Assembly: GCA_903844735.1 (NCBI GenBank)
Contig: CAIMUX010000047.1
Span: 43,862 to 107,861 of the forward strand
Direction: 5' to 3'
Length of the DNA stretch: 64,000 nt
Origin: Candidatus Eiseniibacteriota bacterium
GTDB taxonomy: Bacteria; Eisenbacteria; RBG-16-71-46; CAIMUX01
The notes beneath the pieces are model-generated. The model had not been told where the DNA came from. It did no database searches and saw only the letters and a list, made by a program, of their open reading frames with translations. Shown piece by piece: positions 17,336 through 25,117 of the stretch. Within the stretch, counting starts at the first letter, position 1; each line of letters opens with the position of its first letter. A program made the translations under genes and the position numbers.

Positions 17336-18682
17336 ATGAGCGTTTCTGGAGCAGAGCGCGACGGGGGTGATGGCTCGTTCTCCGCCGCGGGCTGGGTCGA
17401 CGCCGCGCTGCGCGCCGCTCTCGCCCGCTCCCTGCCTGCCATTCTAGAGCCCGCGCGGCCGTTTCGCCCCCGGTGTCTGCTGCTCTCGGGCAGCGCTGCG
17501 TTGGGTGAGGCGGTGGGCTGGGGGGCCGAGAACCCCGCGGGGCGTCTCGTGCTCTCCGACTTGGACCTCGGGCTTGTCACCGCTGATCGCGTGCCGGAAG
17601 AAGATCGGGTCCGGATCGTCGCCGCCGCACGTGCGGCCGGCATGGCAGTAGCTTCAGCCGGCCTTCAGGAGAATCTTGCGAGAGTGCGGGGAGCCGAAGG
17701 ACCGGCGGGAGGCTCCCGGCCGCCCGGAGACCCCGCAGTGTTCCCGGATGTCGAGGTCACACTCGGTTTCTACGAATCCGCGTGGTGGACCAGGCAGACG
17801 CTGACACCCGGCATGACCGACGCGCGCTCACGCGGGATCGTCGTGTGGGGAGACACGACACTTCCGGCACGGCTGGCGGGTCCGGTGGCGGGGAGGATCC
17901 ATCCTTGGGAGGCCGTGCGGCTGGTCGGCAACCGAGCCCTGGAGTTGCTGGCCGCTCCCGGCCCTGAGTCCGCGCCGGCTCTGCGACCTCGGGGTTGGTA
18001 CGCCTTGGCCAAAGCCGTGACCGGTTTGTGGACGGCGCGCCTTATCGTCGAAGGGCGTTACCGAATCGGCTGGAACGTGCGGCGAGCCCTGCTTGAGGAA
18101 GCGGTGCGGGGCCCGAGCGCAAGGGGCGCGGACGCCGTCGTGCGGGGGGCGCTGGCGTGGGCGCCGTTTCTCGATCGTCCCTGCGAACAGACGGTCCCGA
18201 CGGGCCCGGCCTGGTTGCCGGCGTACCACGACGCGCTGGAGACGTGGCTCGCATCGCTGCCGCCCGATCTCCGCGGATCGGGTGAGGCGATCGAGGGCGC
18301 ATTCCTTGCGGAGCCGGTGTCGCTGCGCGAGAGGTGGCGGGCGTGGCGCGCGGAAGCAAGTCCGATTCGAGGGCTTGCGCGATCGACGGGTGGGTCCGGG
18401 AAGTGCGCCCTTCCGGTGCGTCTCGCTCGGGCCCGGGGAACGCCAGGGGGACGACGGATGGCCGCGGCGGTTCTATACTGGCGTGAGCTGCCGGAGCGGC
18501 CGGAGCCGGCTTGGGGCGAGTCTCCGCTTGCCGCCTTCGAGGCCCCGGCATGGGAGGGACACATCCGCCGCCTGCTCGGTCGATCGGCGCCGGCAGGCCC
18601 CGGATGCCGGAGCCGCCTGATGGCGACCCTGGGGCTCGGTCTACCGTCCGCGACAGGTCTTCAGGAAGGGATCAAAGGGTGA
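17336..18682 (+). CDS. nucleotidyltransferase-fold protein of unknown role
   Basis: Protein of 448 residues that I do not recognise as a named family. The N-terminal 160 residues carry a polymerase-beta-type nucleotidyltransferase pattern: LLSGSAALGE (residues 49-58) and SDLDLGLVT with the metal-binding pair Asp75/Asp77. A possible third carboxylate lies in FPDVEVTLGF. The rest is helical and Arg/Ala-rich with no recognised domain. No signal peptide is seen. The stop overlaps the start of the phosphodiesterase-like gene (GTGA), suggesting the two products work together. Confidence 0.65.
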   Translation: MSVSGAERDGGDGSFSAAGWVDAALRAALARSLPAILEPARPFRPRCLLLSGSAALGEAVGWGAENPAGRLVLSDLDLGLVTADRVPEEDRVRIVAAARAAGMAVASAGLQENLARVRGAEGPAGGSRPPGDPAVFPDVEVTLGFYESAWWTRQTLTPGMTDARSRGIVVWGDTTLPARLAGPVAGRIHPWEAVRLVGNRALELLAAPGPESAPALRPRGWYALAKAVTGLWTARLIVEGRYRIGWNVRRALLEEAVRGPSARGADAVVRGALAWAPFLDRPCEQTVPTGPAWLPAYHDALETWLASLPPDLRGSGEAIEGAFLAEPVSLRERWRAWRAEASPIRGLARSTGGSGKCALPVRLARARGTPGGRRMAAAVLYWRELPERPEPAWGESPLAAFEAPAWEGHIRRLLGRSAPAGPGCRSRLMATLGLGLPSATGLQEGIKG

Positions 18683-19827
18683 CGCGTCGCCTCGTACTCA
18701 TCGTCCTTGTCGACGCGCTCGGCTGGGAACAAGCCGGAGACCCGGCTTTCGTGCCCGAGTTAGACGCGCCCCGTGCCCCGGTCCGCTCCGTGCTGGGCTA
18801 CTCCAGCGCGAACCTGCCCACGATTATGACCGGACGACTACCGAGGGAGCACGGCCACTTCTCCATGTACCGGCGAGCCGGGCCGGACGGCGTTTTCGCC
18901 GGCGCGAAGCAGACGCTTGCCTTGGCCTCGCGGCTGACCAACCGGCGTTGGAGGATCTCGGGCTGGTTGGCTTGGTGGCTGCGTCGGCGAGGGGTTACCG
19001 GGTACTTTTCCCTCTACGAGATACCGTTTTCTGTGTTGGCGGAGTTCGATCTCTGCCAGAGGAGAGACATCTTTGCTCCCGGTGCTTTCGACGGCATGTC
19101 TGGAATCGCCGACTTGGTGCTCGGCACCGGCGCCGGACGCATCTGGAACTGGTCGGTGCCTGAGGATCGAGCCTTCACCGAACTCTCGGAGGAGATCGAC
19201 CGTGGAGAAGGACGGGTCCTCTTCCTCTACACGGCGGCGCTCGACGGCCTGATGCACGCGGCGGGTCCGCAGAGCGGGGCGGTCCGCGAGGCGCTTGCCG
19301 GGTATGCCGAGCGGATCGAACGGCTGTGCGAGCGGGCCAGACAGCGCTACGAGGATGTCCGCGTCTTTGTTTTCGGCGACCACGGTATGGCTCCGGTGTC
19401 CGGCGTCCACGATCTGCGAAGTGAACTCGAACTCGCAGGCTTCGGCCCGGGCGGGCCGGTACTCTACTTCATCGACAGCACCATGGCGCGGTTCTGGTTC
19501 CGCTCGGCGGCTGATCGCCGGAGGATCGAGGAGATCCTGGCCCGCCACACCTGGGGGCGGATCCTGGGAGACGAGGAGCTGGAGAGCCTGGGCGCGCTAT
19601 TCCCGGATCATTGCCACGGCGAGCTGATCTTTCTGTTGGAGGAGGGGGAGACCCTTGTGCCGTCGTTCATGTCGGGAATACCGGCGCGCGGCATGCACGG
19701 TTACCATCCTGACGCACGGCACTCCTTCACGGTGCTTCTCACGAACACCGCCAACCGGCCCTACCCGGCGAATCTGATCGAACTGCACGCGCTCCTGCGG
19801 GACGAGATTCGGGAGGCCACGGCATGA
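18679..19827 (+). CDS. alkaline phosphatase superfamily (type I phosphodiesterase-like) enzyme
   Basis: Predicted metal-dependent hydrolase or phosphotransferase of 382 residues. Superfamily motifs: VLVDALGW with metal Asp12, NLPTIMTGRLPREHG with the presumed nucleophile Thr51, LDGLMHAAGP near residue 188, VFGDHGM near residue 235 and GMHGYHPD near the C-terminus. All active-site positions appear intact. No signal peptide is evident, so it probably acts in the cytoplasm, unlike most sulfatases. Start GTG at 18679, preceded by AGGAAGGG; coupled both upstream and downstream. Substrate unknown, perhaps a phosphodiester intermediate of the polysaccharide (inference). Confidence 0.8.
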   Translation: MTRRLVLIVLVDALGWEQAGDPAFVPELDAPRAPVRSVLGYSSANLPTIMTGRLPREHGHFSMYRRAGPDGVFAGAKQTLALASRLTNRRWRISGWLAWWLRRRGVTGYFSLYEIPFSVLAEFDLCQRRDIFAPGAFDGMSGIADLVLGTGAGRIWNWSVPEDRAFTELSEEIDRGEGRVLFLYTAALDGLMHAAGPQSGAVREALAGYAERIERLCERARQRYEDVRVFVFGDHGMAPVSGVHDLRSELELAGFGPGGPVLYFIDSTMARFWFRSAADRRRIEEILARHTWGRILGDEELESLGALFPDHCHGELIFLLEEGETLVPSFMSGIPARGMHGYHPDARHSFTVLLTNTANRPYPANLIELHALLRDEIREATA

Positions 19828-20855
19828 AATGGAAGCTTATTCTCGGCCTCGCTCTTTCAGCACTCTTCCTCTGGCTGGCCTCCCGCGACGTCCCCTGGCA
19901 GGAAGTTTGGCAGATTCTCTCGGGGGCGCGTTACTGGCTGATGGTCCCGGTGGTGGCGCTGACCATGCTCGCCTATCTGGTGCGAGCCTGGCGGTGGCAG
20001 TTCCTCCTCGTTGGCGTGGGGCACATTTCGCTGCGCTCTCTCTGGTCGAGCATCATGATCGGATTCATGGGGAACAATATCCTCCCTGCTCGTCTCGGGG
20101 AACTGCTGCGGGCCCACAGCCTCGGGCGCAGCGCCGGTGTAAGTCGCAGTGCCGCACTGGCTTCTGTGGTGGTTGAGCGGGTCCTCGATATCGGGGTCCT
20201 GCTCTTGGTCTTCGGAGGTGTTTTCGCACTGGGCCTCCTTCCCCCGGGGATCGGCCGCTGGGGCGGGATCCTGATGATGTTGGCCGTTCCTCTGGTCGCC
20301 TTTCTTGTCCTGTTCGAGCTTCGCCCGGAGCCGGTCTGGGGGTTGGTGGAACGGTTCCTCCCCAGACGGCTGCGGCCGCGTTTGCGCGCGATCGCCATGA
20401 ATTTTCGTGACGGGCTGCGCGTCCTGCGCCATCCGGTGCCGCTCCTGGCTGGGATCGCGCTTTCGATTTTGATGTGGGGGATTCTCGTAGCGGTGGTCAT
20501 GCTGAGCCTGGCGGCGCTCTCGCTCACCACGGCCCCCGATGCGGCGGTGGTGGTCCTGGTGGTGATGGCGATCGGAACGATGGTTCCGGCCGCTCCGGGT
20601 TACCTCGGGACGCTTCAGGTGGCGGGGACCTTGGCCCTCGTCCAATACGGAGTGCCAAAGTCCTCAGCGTTTTCATTTACGGTGCTCTACCACGCGGGGC
20701 AGTGGCTGCCGGTGACCGTGGTGGGGCTGTTCCACTTCATGCGGCAGAACCTGAGCCTGCGCAGACTAGGCGACTTGGCCGCGGTGAAGGATGGTCCCGC
20801 GGTCCCGGGGACCGAGCGGAAACTGGGGAGGGGCGTAACGGGCGCCGATATGTAA
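19824..20855 (+). CDS. flippase-like integral membrane protein (UPF0104/YbhN, LPG-synthase TM family)
   Basis: Multi-pass inner-membrane protein of 343 residues with about 8 hydrophobic segments. Family motifs: LRAWRWQFLL, then MIGFMGNNILPARLGELLRAHSLGR and ASVVVERVLDIGVLL, and late AIGTMVPAAPGYLGTLQVAG. Homologues are flippase-like domain proteins implicated in lipid or glycolipid handling. ATGA overlap with the phosphatase-superfamily gene. In this locus, without a visible Wzx, it is a candidate for moving a lipid-linked intermediate, though that is inference. Confidence 0.88.
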   Translation: MKWKLILGLALSALFLWLASRDVPWQEVWQILSGARYWLMVPVVALTMLAYLVRAWRWQFLLVGVGHISLRSLWSSIMIGFMGNNILPARLGELLRAHSLGRSAGVSRSAALASVVVERVLDIGVLLLVFGGVFALGLLPPGIGRWGGILMMLAVPLVAFLVLFELRPEPVWGLVERFLPRRLRPRLRAIAMNFRDGLRVLRHPVPLLAGIALSILMWGILVAVVMLSLAALSLTTAPDAAVVVLVVMAIGTMVPAAPGYLGTLQVAGTLALVQYGVPKSSAFSFTVLYHAGQWLPVTVVGLFHFMRQNLSLRRLGDLAAVKDGPAVPGTERKLGRGVTGADM

Positions 20856-20925
20856 AGGCGACTGGCCCGGCATCGTCGGGATGCCCGGGGGTATCGGAAG
20901 AAGAGCATCGGGCGGGGGGCTGCGC

Positions 20926-22416
20926 ATGGCGACGGCACGGGCGAGGCAGGGATACACGCGGCCTTTCTCGGAGCTGGTCTTCGGTCCGTGGCTGTTGCTG
21001 CCGCTCGCCGTCCTCTTCGGTGCTTTTCTCGCGGACCAGTTCTTTCACCTGACGCCGCGATACGTGAAGCTCCTCTTCGCAGTCTCGGTCTTCATTGGTT
21101 TGGTTCGGCTCCCCTTCCACGCGGCGCTCTCTGTGTTCTTGGTTCTCTGGACGACTCCGACCTTCGTCTTCATCGGTGACACCAACGTGATCTTCATCGG
21201 TGTGATGGCGGTTCTTTGGATTATCTGGCGGCGCATCGGCGTCCTGCCGCGTCGGGAACAAACCCCGCTGGAGTGGGCCATTCCGGTCTATCTCGCCTGT
21301 CACCTCCTGTCGTTCATCAACCTGGGGAGCGAGTTCGCCTTGGCCGGGGCCCGCGATACGATGGTGTTCGTTCTGGCCGGGTGCCTTTTCTACGTCCTCG
21401 TGGTGGACGGGCTGCGCACCGAGTCCCACCTGCGGCTGGCCTTGTATGCGTTTTGCGTGACCGCCGCGTTCGTGGATGTTACCGCCATCGCAGACTACTA
21501 TTTTGGATTCCGGCTGGTCCCGGAGTGGTTCCTGTACGCCCCGGCGACGTTGGGACCGATGGAAATCGGGGGTCGCGCCGGGGGGGTCTTCGGCTCCCAC
21601 GGGCTGCTTGCCGACTTCAGCGCCATGAGCTTCTATCTGCAGATCGCGCTGGGGATGCGGGCGCAAAGTCGCCCGGCCAAGTGGTTCTTCTATGGCCTGG
21701 CCGCGCTGAGCGTTCAGATGACGACCCTGACGTCCAACCGCGGCGGGGCGGTGATCTGGGCTCTCGGTGGGCTCTATTTCCTCTGGTTCAACCGGAGGCG
21801 CGTAGGTTGGGTGCGCGTGGTGTTCTTTGCCCCGGTGGCGGCCTTGCTCAGCGGTGCCTTCGGTCTGTTCGGCGAGCGCGTTTTATACCAGGTCAGGGTG
21901 CTCGATCGCCTCGCGAAGACGCGGTTCCTGCGGGGCATCCCGGAGAACCGCGTCGAAGTCTGGACCTCTGTGATCAGCCATGTCCCGGAGCACCCGTGGA
22001 TCGGCCATGGCCCATTCATCGACCTTCGGCGCGGGGCGGCCAGCGGGATGCACTGGCCGCACAACGCCTACCTGTTCTACCTCTACACCACGGGGATCCT
22101 GGGGCTGCTCTCGTGGCTCTGGATCCTCTTCAAGATGATCTGGTTGAGCTTTCCCCGGGGTCCTGTCGATTTCAAGCGGGACTCCCTGGCCCGGGTGACG
22201 ATGGTGGTCTTCCATGTGCAAATCATCATGTTTGCGATGAGCCAGCTTAGGGGCGATCACCAGCGCGGGAACGTCTACTACTACTACATGTGGATCCTCT
22301 TTGCGTTGGCTACGGTCGGTTGGCGACTGGCCCGGGCGGAGAAGCGGTCCCGGAGCGAAAAGGGGGAGATTGGGCTGAGGATGCCATCCGCCCGTCCGGC
22401 GACGGCGGAGGTTTGA
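20926..22416 (+). CDS. O-antigen ligase/polymerase-like membrane protein
   Basis: Multi-pass membrane protein of about 496 residues, 10-12 hydrophobic segments, with the large loop and the RVEVWTSVISHVPEHPWIGHGP region near residue 345 typical of the Wzy/WaaL (O-antigen ligase) superfamily. HNAYLFYLYTTGILGLL follows. Probably polymerises or ligates the polysaccharide at the periplasmic face. ATG at 20926 follows a GGGCGGGGGG stretch; ATG at 20881 in the same frame is the alternative start. Last gene of the first transcription unit. Confidence 0.85.
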   Translation: MATARARQGYTRPFSELVFGPWLLLPLAVLFGAFLADQFFHLTPRYVKLLFAVSVFIGLVRLPFHAALSVFLVLWTTPTFVFIGDTNVIFIGVMAVLWIIWRRIGVLPRREQTPLEWAIPVYLACHLLSFINLGSEFALAGARDTMVFVLAGCLFYVLVVDGLRTESHLRLALYAFCVTAAFVDVTAIADYYFGFRLVPEWFLYAPATLGPMEIGGRAGGVFGSHGLLADFSAMSFYLQIALGMRAQSRPAKWFFYGLAALSVQMTTLTSNRGGAVIWALGGLYFLWFNRRRVGWVRVVFFAPVAALLSGAFGLFGERVLYQVRVLDRLAKTRFLRGIPENRVEVWTSVISHVPEHPWIGHGPFIDLRRGAASGMHWPHNAYLFYLYTTGILGLLSWLWILFKMIWLSFPRGPVDFKRDSLARVTMVVFHVQIIMFAMSQLRGDHQRGNVYYYYMWILFALATVGWRLARAEKRSRSEKGEIGLRMPSARPATAEV

Positions 22417-22781
22417 TGGGCCGGGCCGACAGCCGTGGGTGTCCCCTGTGGGTGGGTAATCGGATGCCGGGGGAAGCTGAGATTCGGAGCGGGCTTCAGA
22501 CTTCGGGAGGGCAGACCGCGAGCCCGAAGGACCACGCAAGCTCGTGGCCCGGTACGGGGAGCTGACTCGTGACCTCCAGGGACGGCTCGACGCCCTCCGG
22601 CCCGAAGCCTGAAGTCTGAAGTCTGAAGTCTGAAGCCTGAAGTCTGAAGCCTGAAGCCCGAAGTCTGAAGCCTGAAGCCCGAAGTCTGAAGCCCGAAGTC
22701 TGAAGCCCGAAGCCCGAAGCCCGAAGCGCGAAGCCAGTCGTATTCGTTCCTACCCCGAATCTCAAGGAGGAAGACCGTAAG
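22417..22781. other. gene-free spacer with repeats
   Basis: About 365 bases without a credible gene between the ligase-like gene and the downstream promoter. It contains an inverted two-unit copy of the heptamer repeat (22491-22504) and the main heptamer array. An open frame across it on the minus strand encodes only repeated GFRLQTS-type heptads and is not believed. Confidence 0.7.
22604..22736 (+). repeat. 18-unit tandem heptamer array GAAGYCY
   Basis: Eighteen consecutive 7-bp units (gaagcct, gaagtct, gaagccc, last one gaagcgc) plus a partial unit, with no insertion or deletion between units. Two inverted units lie about 100 bases upstream (22491-22504). Two units with the same left flank occur at 50462-50475. 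Confidence 0.95.
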
Positions 22782-22810
22782 TTGACATTCCGTCGACATT
22801 TCGTTATAAT
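22782..22810 (+). promoter_or_regulatory. perfect sigma70 consensus promoter
   Basis: TTGACA (22782-22787), 17-base spacer, TATAAT (22805-22810): all 12 consensus positions match with optimal spacing. The surrounding DNA is locally AT-rich in this GC-rich window. Transcription would start near 22817 and read the leader and the glycosyltransferase unit. Confidence 0.9.
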
Positions 22811-22816
22811 TTGATC

Positions 22817-23035
22817 ATCGTTGCAGCGCCGCGGTAGTGGCGCGGTTTGACCCAATGGACCCAAAGGGGGACGACAGATCGAGTCCTTGGTACAAGGCGT
22901 TCAGCAGCGCACAAGCCCGGCTGAAACCGCGAAGCATCCCTAAGCAAAGACATCGGTAGCTCGCGTCGCGAAGCACTGGAACGTCGAAGCAACGGCCTCT
23001 CTTCAGAAGAGAGGCCAGGAGGCCTTGTACCATGG
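22817..23035 (+). ncRNA. structured 5' leader RNA, candidate switch
   Basis: About 215 bases between the promoter and the first start codon. Hairpins visible: GCGCC/GGCGC (22826-22830 with 22839-22843), CCTTG/CAAGG (22885-22897), TTCAGC/GCTGAA (22900-22905 with 22920-22925), CGCGAAGC with GCTCGCG (22928-22965, one bulge), and a 10-bp stem with a 3-base loop at 22994-23016. Bases 22888-22898 are also perfectly complementary to 23022-23032, which covers the space between the Shine-Dalgarno AGGAGG (23017-23022) and the ATG, so the local 22885 hairpin and the long-range helix exclude each other. GAAGC occurs three times in loops or junctions. I do not recognise a known riboswitch class. Confidence 0.55.
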
Positions 23036-23148
23036 TTCGGACTGCCGGGCATACATTCCCGGGATCGCGCAGCGTCTCACGCCGTCGTTACCTCCAGGCT
23101 TCTTCGTGTCTCAGCGGCGGGGTCGCCCATCCGGGGGTGGGGCGTTGA
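23032..23148 (+). CDS. short upstream ORF, candidate leader peptide
   Basis: A 38-codon ORF starting at an ATG placed 9 bases after a perfect AGGAGG. Product begins MVRTAGHTFPGSRS, is Arg/Ser/Gly-rich and resembles no family I know. Its TGA (23146-23148) overlaps a TTG (23145) in the frame of the sugar transferase, so it could couple translation or act as a regulatory leader peptide. The alternative is that an indel separates this start from the transferase frame. Confidence 0.45.
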   Translation: MVRTAGHTFPGSRSVSRRRYLQASSCLSGGVAHPGVGR

Positions 23149-23855
23149 CGTCCGATCTGGTCACAGAATCCTCGGGGACGCGGCCGGGCATCGAGTGCCG
23201 TTCCCGAGCGGAGGACCGGATTCCGAGCGTGCCTCTCGCCCCGAACCGCACTCTCTACCTGCGCGGCGGCAAGCGGGTCTTCGATCTCGCGGGAGCCGTG
23301 GTGGGCGCGCTCCTACTCGCGCCGGTCCTCCTTGTCATCGCCGTGGCGATCAAGGTCAACACGACCGGACCGATCCTCTACCGCTCCCGCCGCGTCGGCG
23401 AGGGCGGGCGGGTCTTTTCCTTCCTGAAATTTCGCTCCATGGTGCGCAACGCCGAGATGCTGCGCGACGAGCTGGATCACCTGAACGAAGTCGACGGACC
23501 GGTCTTCAAGATCGCGCGCGATCCGCGGATCACGCGGGTGGGAGCGTTGCTGCGGCGATCCAGCCTCGATGAGCTTCCCCAGCTTTGGAACGTGTGGCGG
23601 GGCGACATGAGTCTGGTCGGGCCTCGCCCCCCGATCCCCGAGGAGGTGATCCACTACCAGGCGTGGCAAATGCAGAGGCTCAGCGTGCGGCCGGGTCTGA
23701 CCTGTCTCTGGCAGGTCAGCGGCCGCAGCCGCGTCGGCTTCGACGAGTGGATGCGGATGGATCTCGCGTACATAGACCGTCGTTCCCTTCGCCTCGATCT
23801 GTCGATCCTCCTGCGTACGGTGCCCGCCGTCCTGAGCGGGATCGGGGCCTACTGA
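23145..23855 (+). CDS. initiating sugar transferase (WbaP/ExoY-type)
   Basis: Transfers a sugar-1-phosphate to undecaprenyl phosphate, the first step of repeat-unit assembly. One membrane helix ([27 protein letters not shown]) precedes the catalytic core: [50 protein letters not shown] and the following [18 protein letters not shown], then [14 protein letters not shown]. The ExoY-like single-helix form fits about 236 residues. The start is uncertain: TTG at 23145 overlaps the leader ORF stop, while GTG 23106 and TTG 23025 are in frame; 23025 is only 2 bases from the AGGAGG and unlikely. Confidence 0.9.
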   Translation: MTSDLVTESSGTRPGIECRSRAEDRIPSVPLAPNRTLYLRGGKRVFDLAGAVVGALLLAPVLLVIAVAIKVNTTGPILYRSRRVGEGGRVFSFLKFRSMVRNAEMLRDELDHLNEVDGPVFKIARDPRITRVGALLRRSSLDELPQLWNVWRGDMSLVGPRPPIPEEVIHYQAWQMQRLSVRPGLTCLWQVSGRSRVGFDEWMRMDLAYIDRRSLRLDLSILLRTVPAVLSGIGAY

Positions 23856-23958
23856 TGTTCGTATGCGGGTCGGCGCTGATCGGGGCAGGGACGGTCCGGC
23901 GGGATGGTCCGCCGGCAAGGGCATCGCTTCTCAGGGCGGTGCCGCCGGAGTGTGGGCC

Positions 23959-25113
23959 ATGATGGCGGCTATGCCCTCCCGCCCGGTGCGGCTCACCTTC
24001 TTCTCCGACGCCGAGTACTTCGGTGGAGCCGAGTCCTACCTGGTTCTCTTGGCTCGACATCTCCCCCGGGAGATGTTTGAACCCACCTTGGTGCTTCCGG
24101 ATCTGCCCGGGGCGAAAGTTCTCGAGGGGCGGATGTGTGCGCTTGGAGTGCCGGTCCGTCACTTGCCCCGGCTCGGTCTCGCTTGGCCGTCGCTCCTTTC
24201 CGGCGCGGTGCGCACCTTGCGCGAGGTGGGAGGGGATGTGCTGCTTCTGAACCTCCCCAGCACCTACGACGGGGGAGTGTCTGCCGTGGCGTGGGCCGCG
24301 CACCGGGCGGGATACAGGCGGGTCATCACCACCGAGCACTTGCCCATGATCGATAGGAAATACCGGCAGTTTCCGGTGAAGATCTTCTTTTCCCACTGGA
24401 TCGACCGGATCATCGTTCCGGCCCGAGCTACCCGGAGTCTCTTGATCCGGCGTCACGGTATGCAGCCCCGGCGCATCACGGCCGTGCCCAACGGCGTGGA
24501 GGACACGACCCCGCTCACGCAGCCGGAACGCGCGGACCTGCGGCGCTCGTGGGGAGCAGGACCGGACACAGTGGTTCTCGGCATCGTCGGCCGGCTCACG
24601 AGGCGCAAGGGGCACCATGATCTGCTGCGCGCCATCGAGCCGCTCGCGGCGGACCCCGGGTTGCCGCCGTGGGTTCTGGTCATGGTCGGCGAAGGAGAGG
24701 AGGCAGAGCGTCTGCGTTCCCGGGGGGCGGCCCTCGAGCGCGCGGGACGTCTGCGGTGGCTGGGACAGAGAGATGACGCTCCGCGACTGATGCGGGCCTT
24801 CGACCTGCTCACGCTTCCATCGACGGTGGAGACGATGCCGTTGACTCTGCTCGAGGGGATGGCGGCCGGCCTGCCGATCGTGGCGAGCGCCATCTACGGG
24901 ATTCCCGAGGTGGTGGAGCCTGGGAAGACGGGTTGGCTTGTGCCACCGCAGGACGTGCCGGCGTTGCGGATGCGGCTGCGGGAACTTCTGGGTGATGCCT
25001 CGCGGCGACACGAGATGGGGGCGGCCGGCCGGATCCGCTACGAAAGAGAGTTCACGGCCCGCCGCATGGCTGAGGCTACGGCGGTCGTCCTGCGCGGCGG
25101 GAACGGGGCGTGA
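23959..25113 (+). CDS. GT4 family glycosyltransferase
   Basis: Cytoplasmic, probably retaining, GT-B glycosyltransferase of about 384 residues. N-terminal FFSDAEYFGGAESYLVLLARHL is an acceptor-side motif. The C-terminal nucleotide-sugar domain has IVGRLTRRKGHHDLLRA and DLLTLPSTVETMPLTLLEGMAAGLP with the E(x7)E pattern. The second half reads GVPVVAS-like IVASAIYGIPEVVEPGKTGWLVPP. ATG at 23959 follows CGGAG; ATG 23962 and 23971 are close alternatives. Sugar specificity cannot be read from sequence. Confidence 0.9.
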   Translation: MMAAMPSRPVRLTFFSDAEYFGGAESYLVLLARHLPREMFEPTLVLPDLPGAKVLEGRMCALGVPVRHLPRLGLAWPSLLSGAVRTLREVGGDVLLLNLPSTYDGGVSAVAWAAHRAGYRRVITTEHLPMIDRKYRQFPVKIFFSHWIDRIIVPARATRSLLIRRHGMQPRRITAVPNGVEDTTPLTQPERADLRRSWGAGPDTVVLGIVGRLTRRKGHHDLLRAIEPLAADPGLPPWVLVMVGEGEEAERLRSRGAALERAGRLRWLGQRDDAPRLMRAFDLLTLPSTVETMPLTLLEGMAAGLPIVASAIYGIPEVVEPGKTGWLVPPQDVPALRMRLRELLGDASRRHEMGAAGRIRYEREFTARRMAEATAVVLRGGNGA

Positions 25114-25117
25114 CGCC

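Noticed and set aside
21216..22250. 344-codon open frame inside the O-antigen-ligase-like gene
   Set aside because: Out-of-frame shadow in GC-rich DNA; composition is Arg/Gly/Pro-rich and there is no recognisable domain.
22604..22736. Tandem array considered as a CRISPR
   Set aside because: Units are 7 bp and contiguous, without spacers, and no cas genes are in the window.
22284..22799. 171-codon minus-strand frame with GFRLQTS heptad repeats
   Set aside because: The repeats come from the 7-bp DNA array read in frame every 21 bases; no start signal and no conserved protein features.
22817..23031. Leader considered as a c-di-GMP-I (GEMM) riboswitch
   Set aside because: Fragments such as GCACAAGCC and AAGCAAAG faintly recall the consensus, but the order and the tetraloop-receptor elements do not fit.
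22804..23052. Two minus-strand open frames of 72-82 codons across the leader region
   Set aside because: Antisense to the structured leader, overlapping each other in different frames, with no ribosome-binding site.
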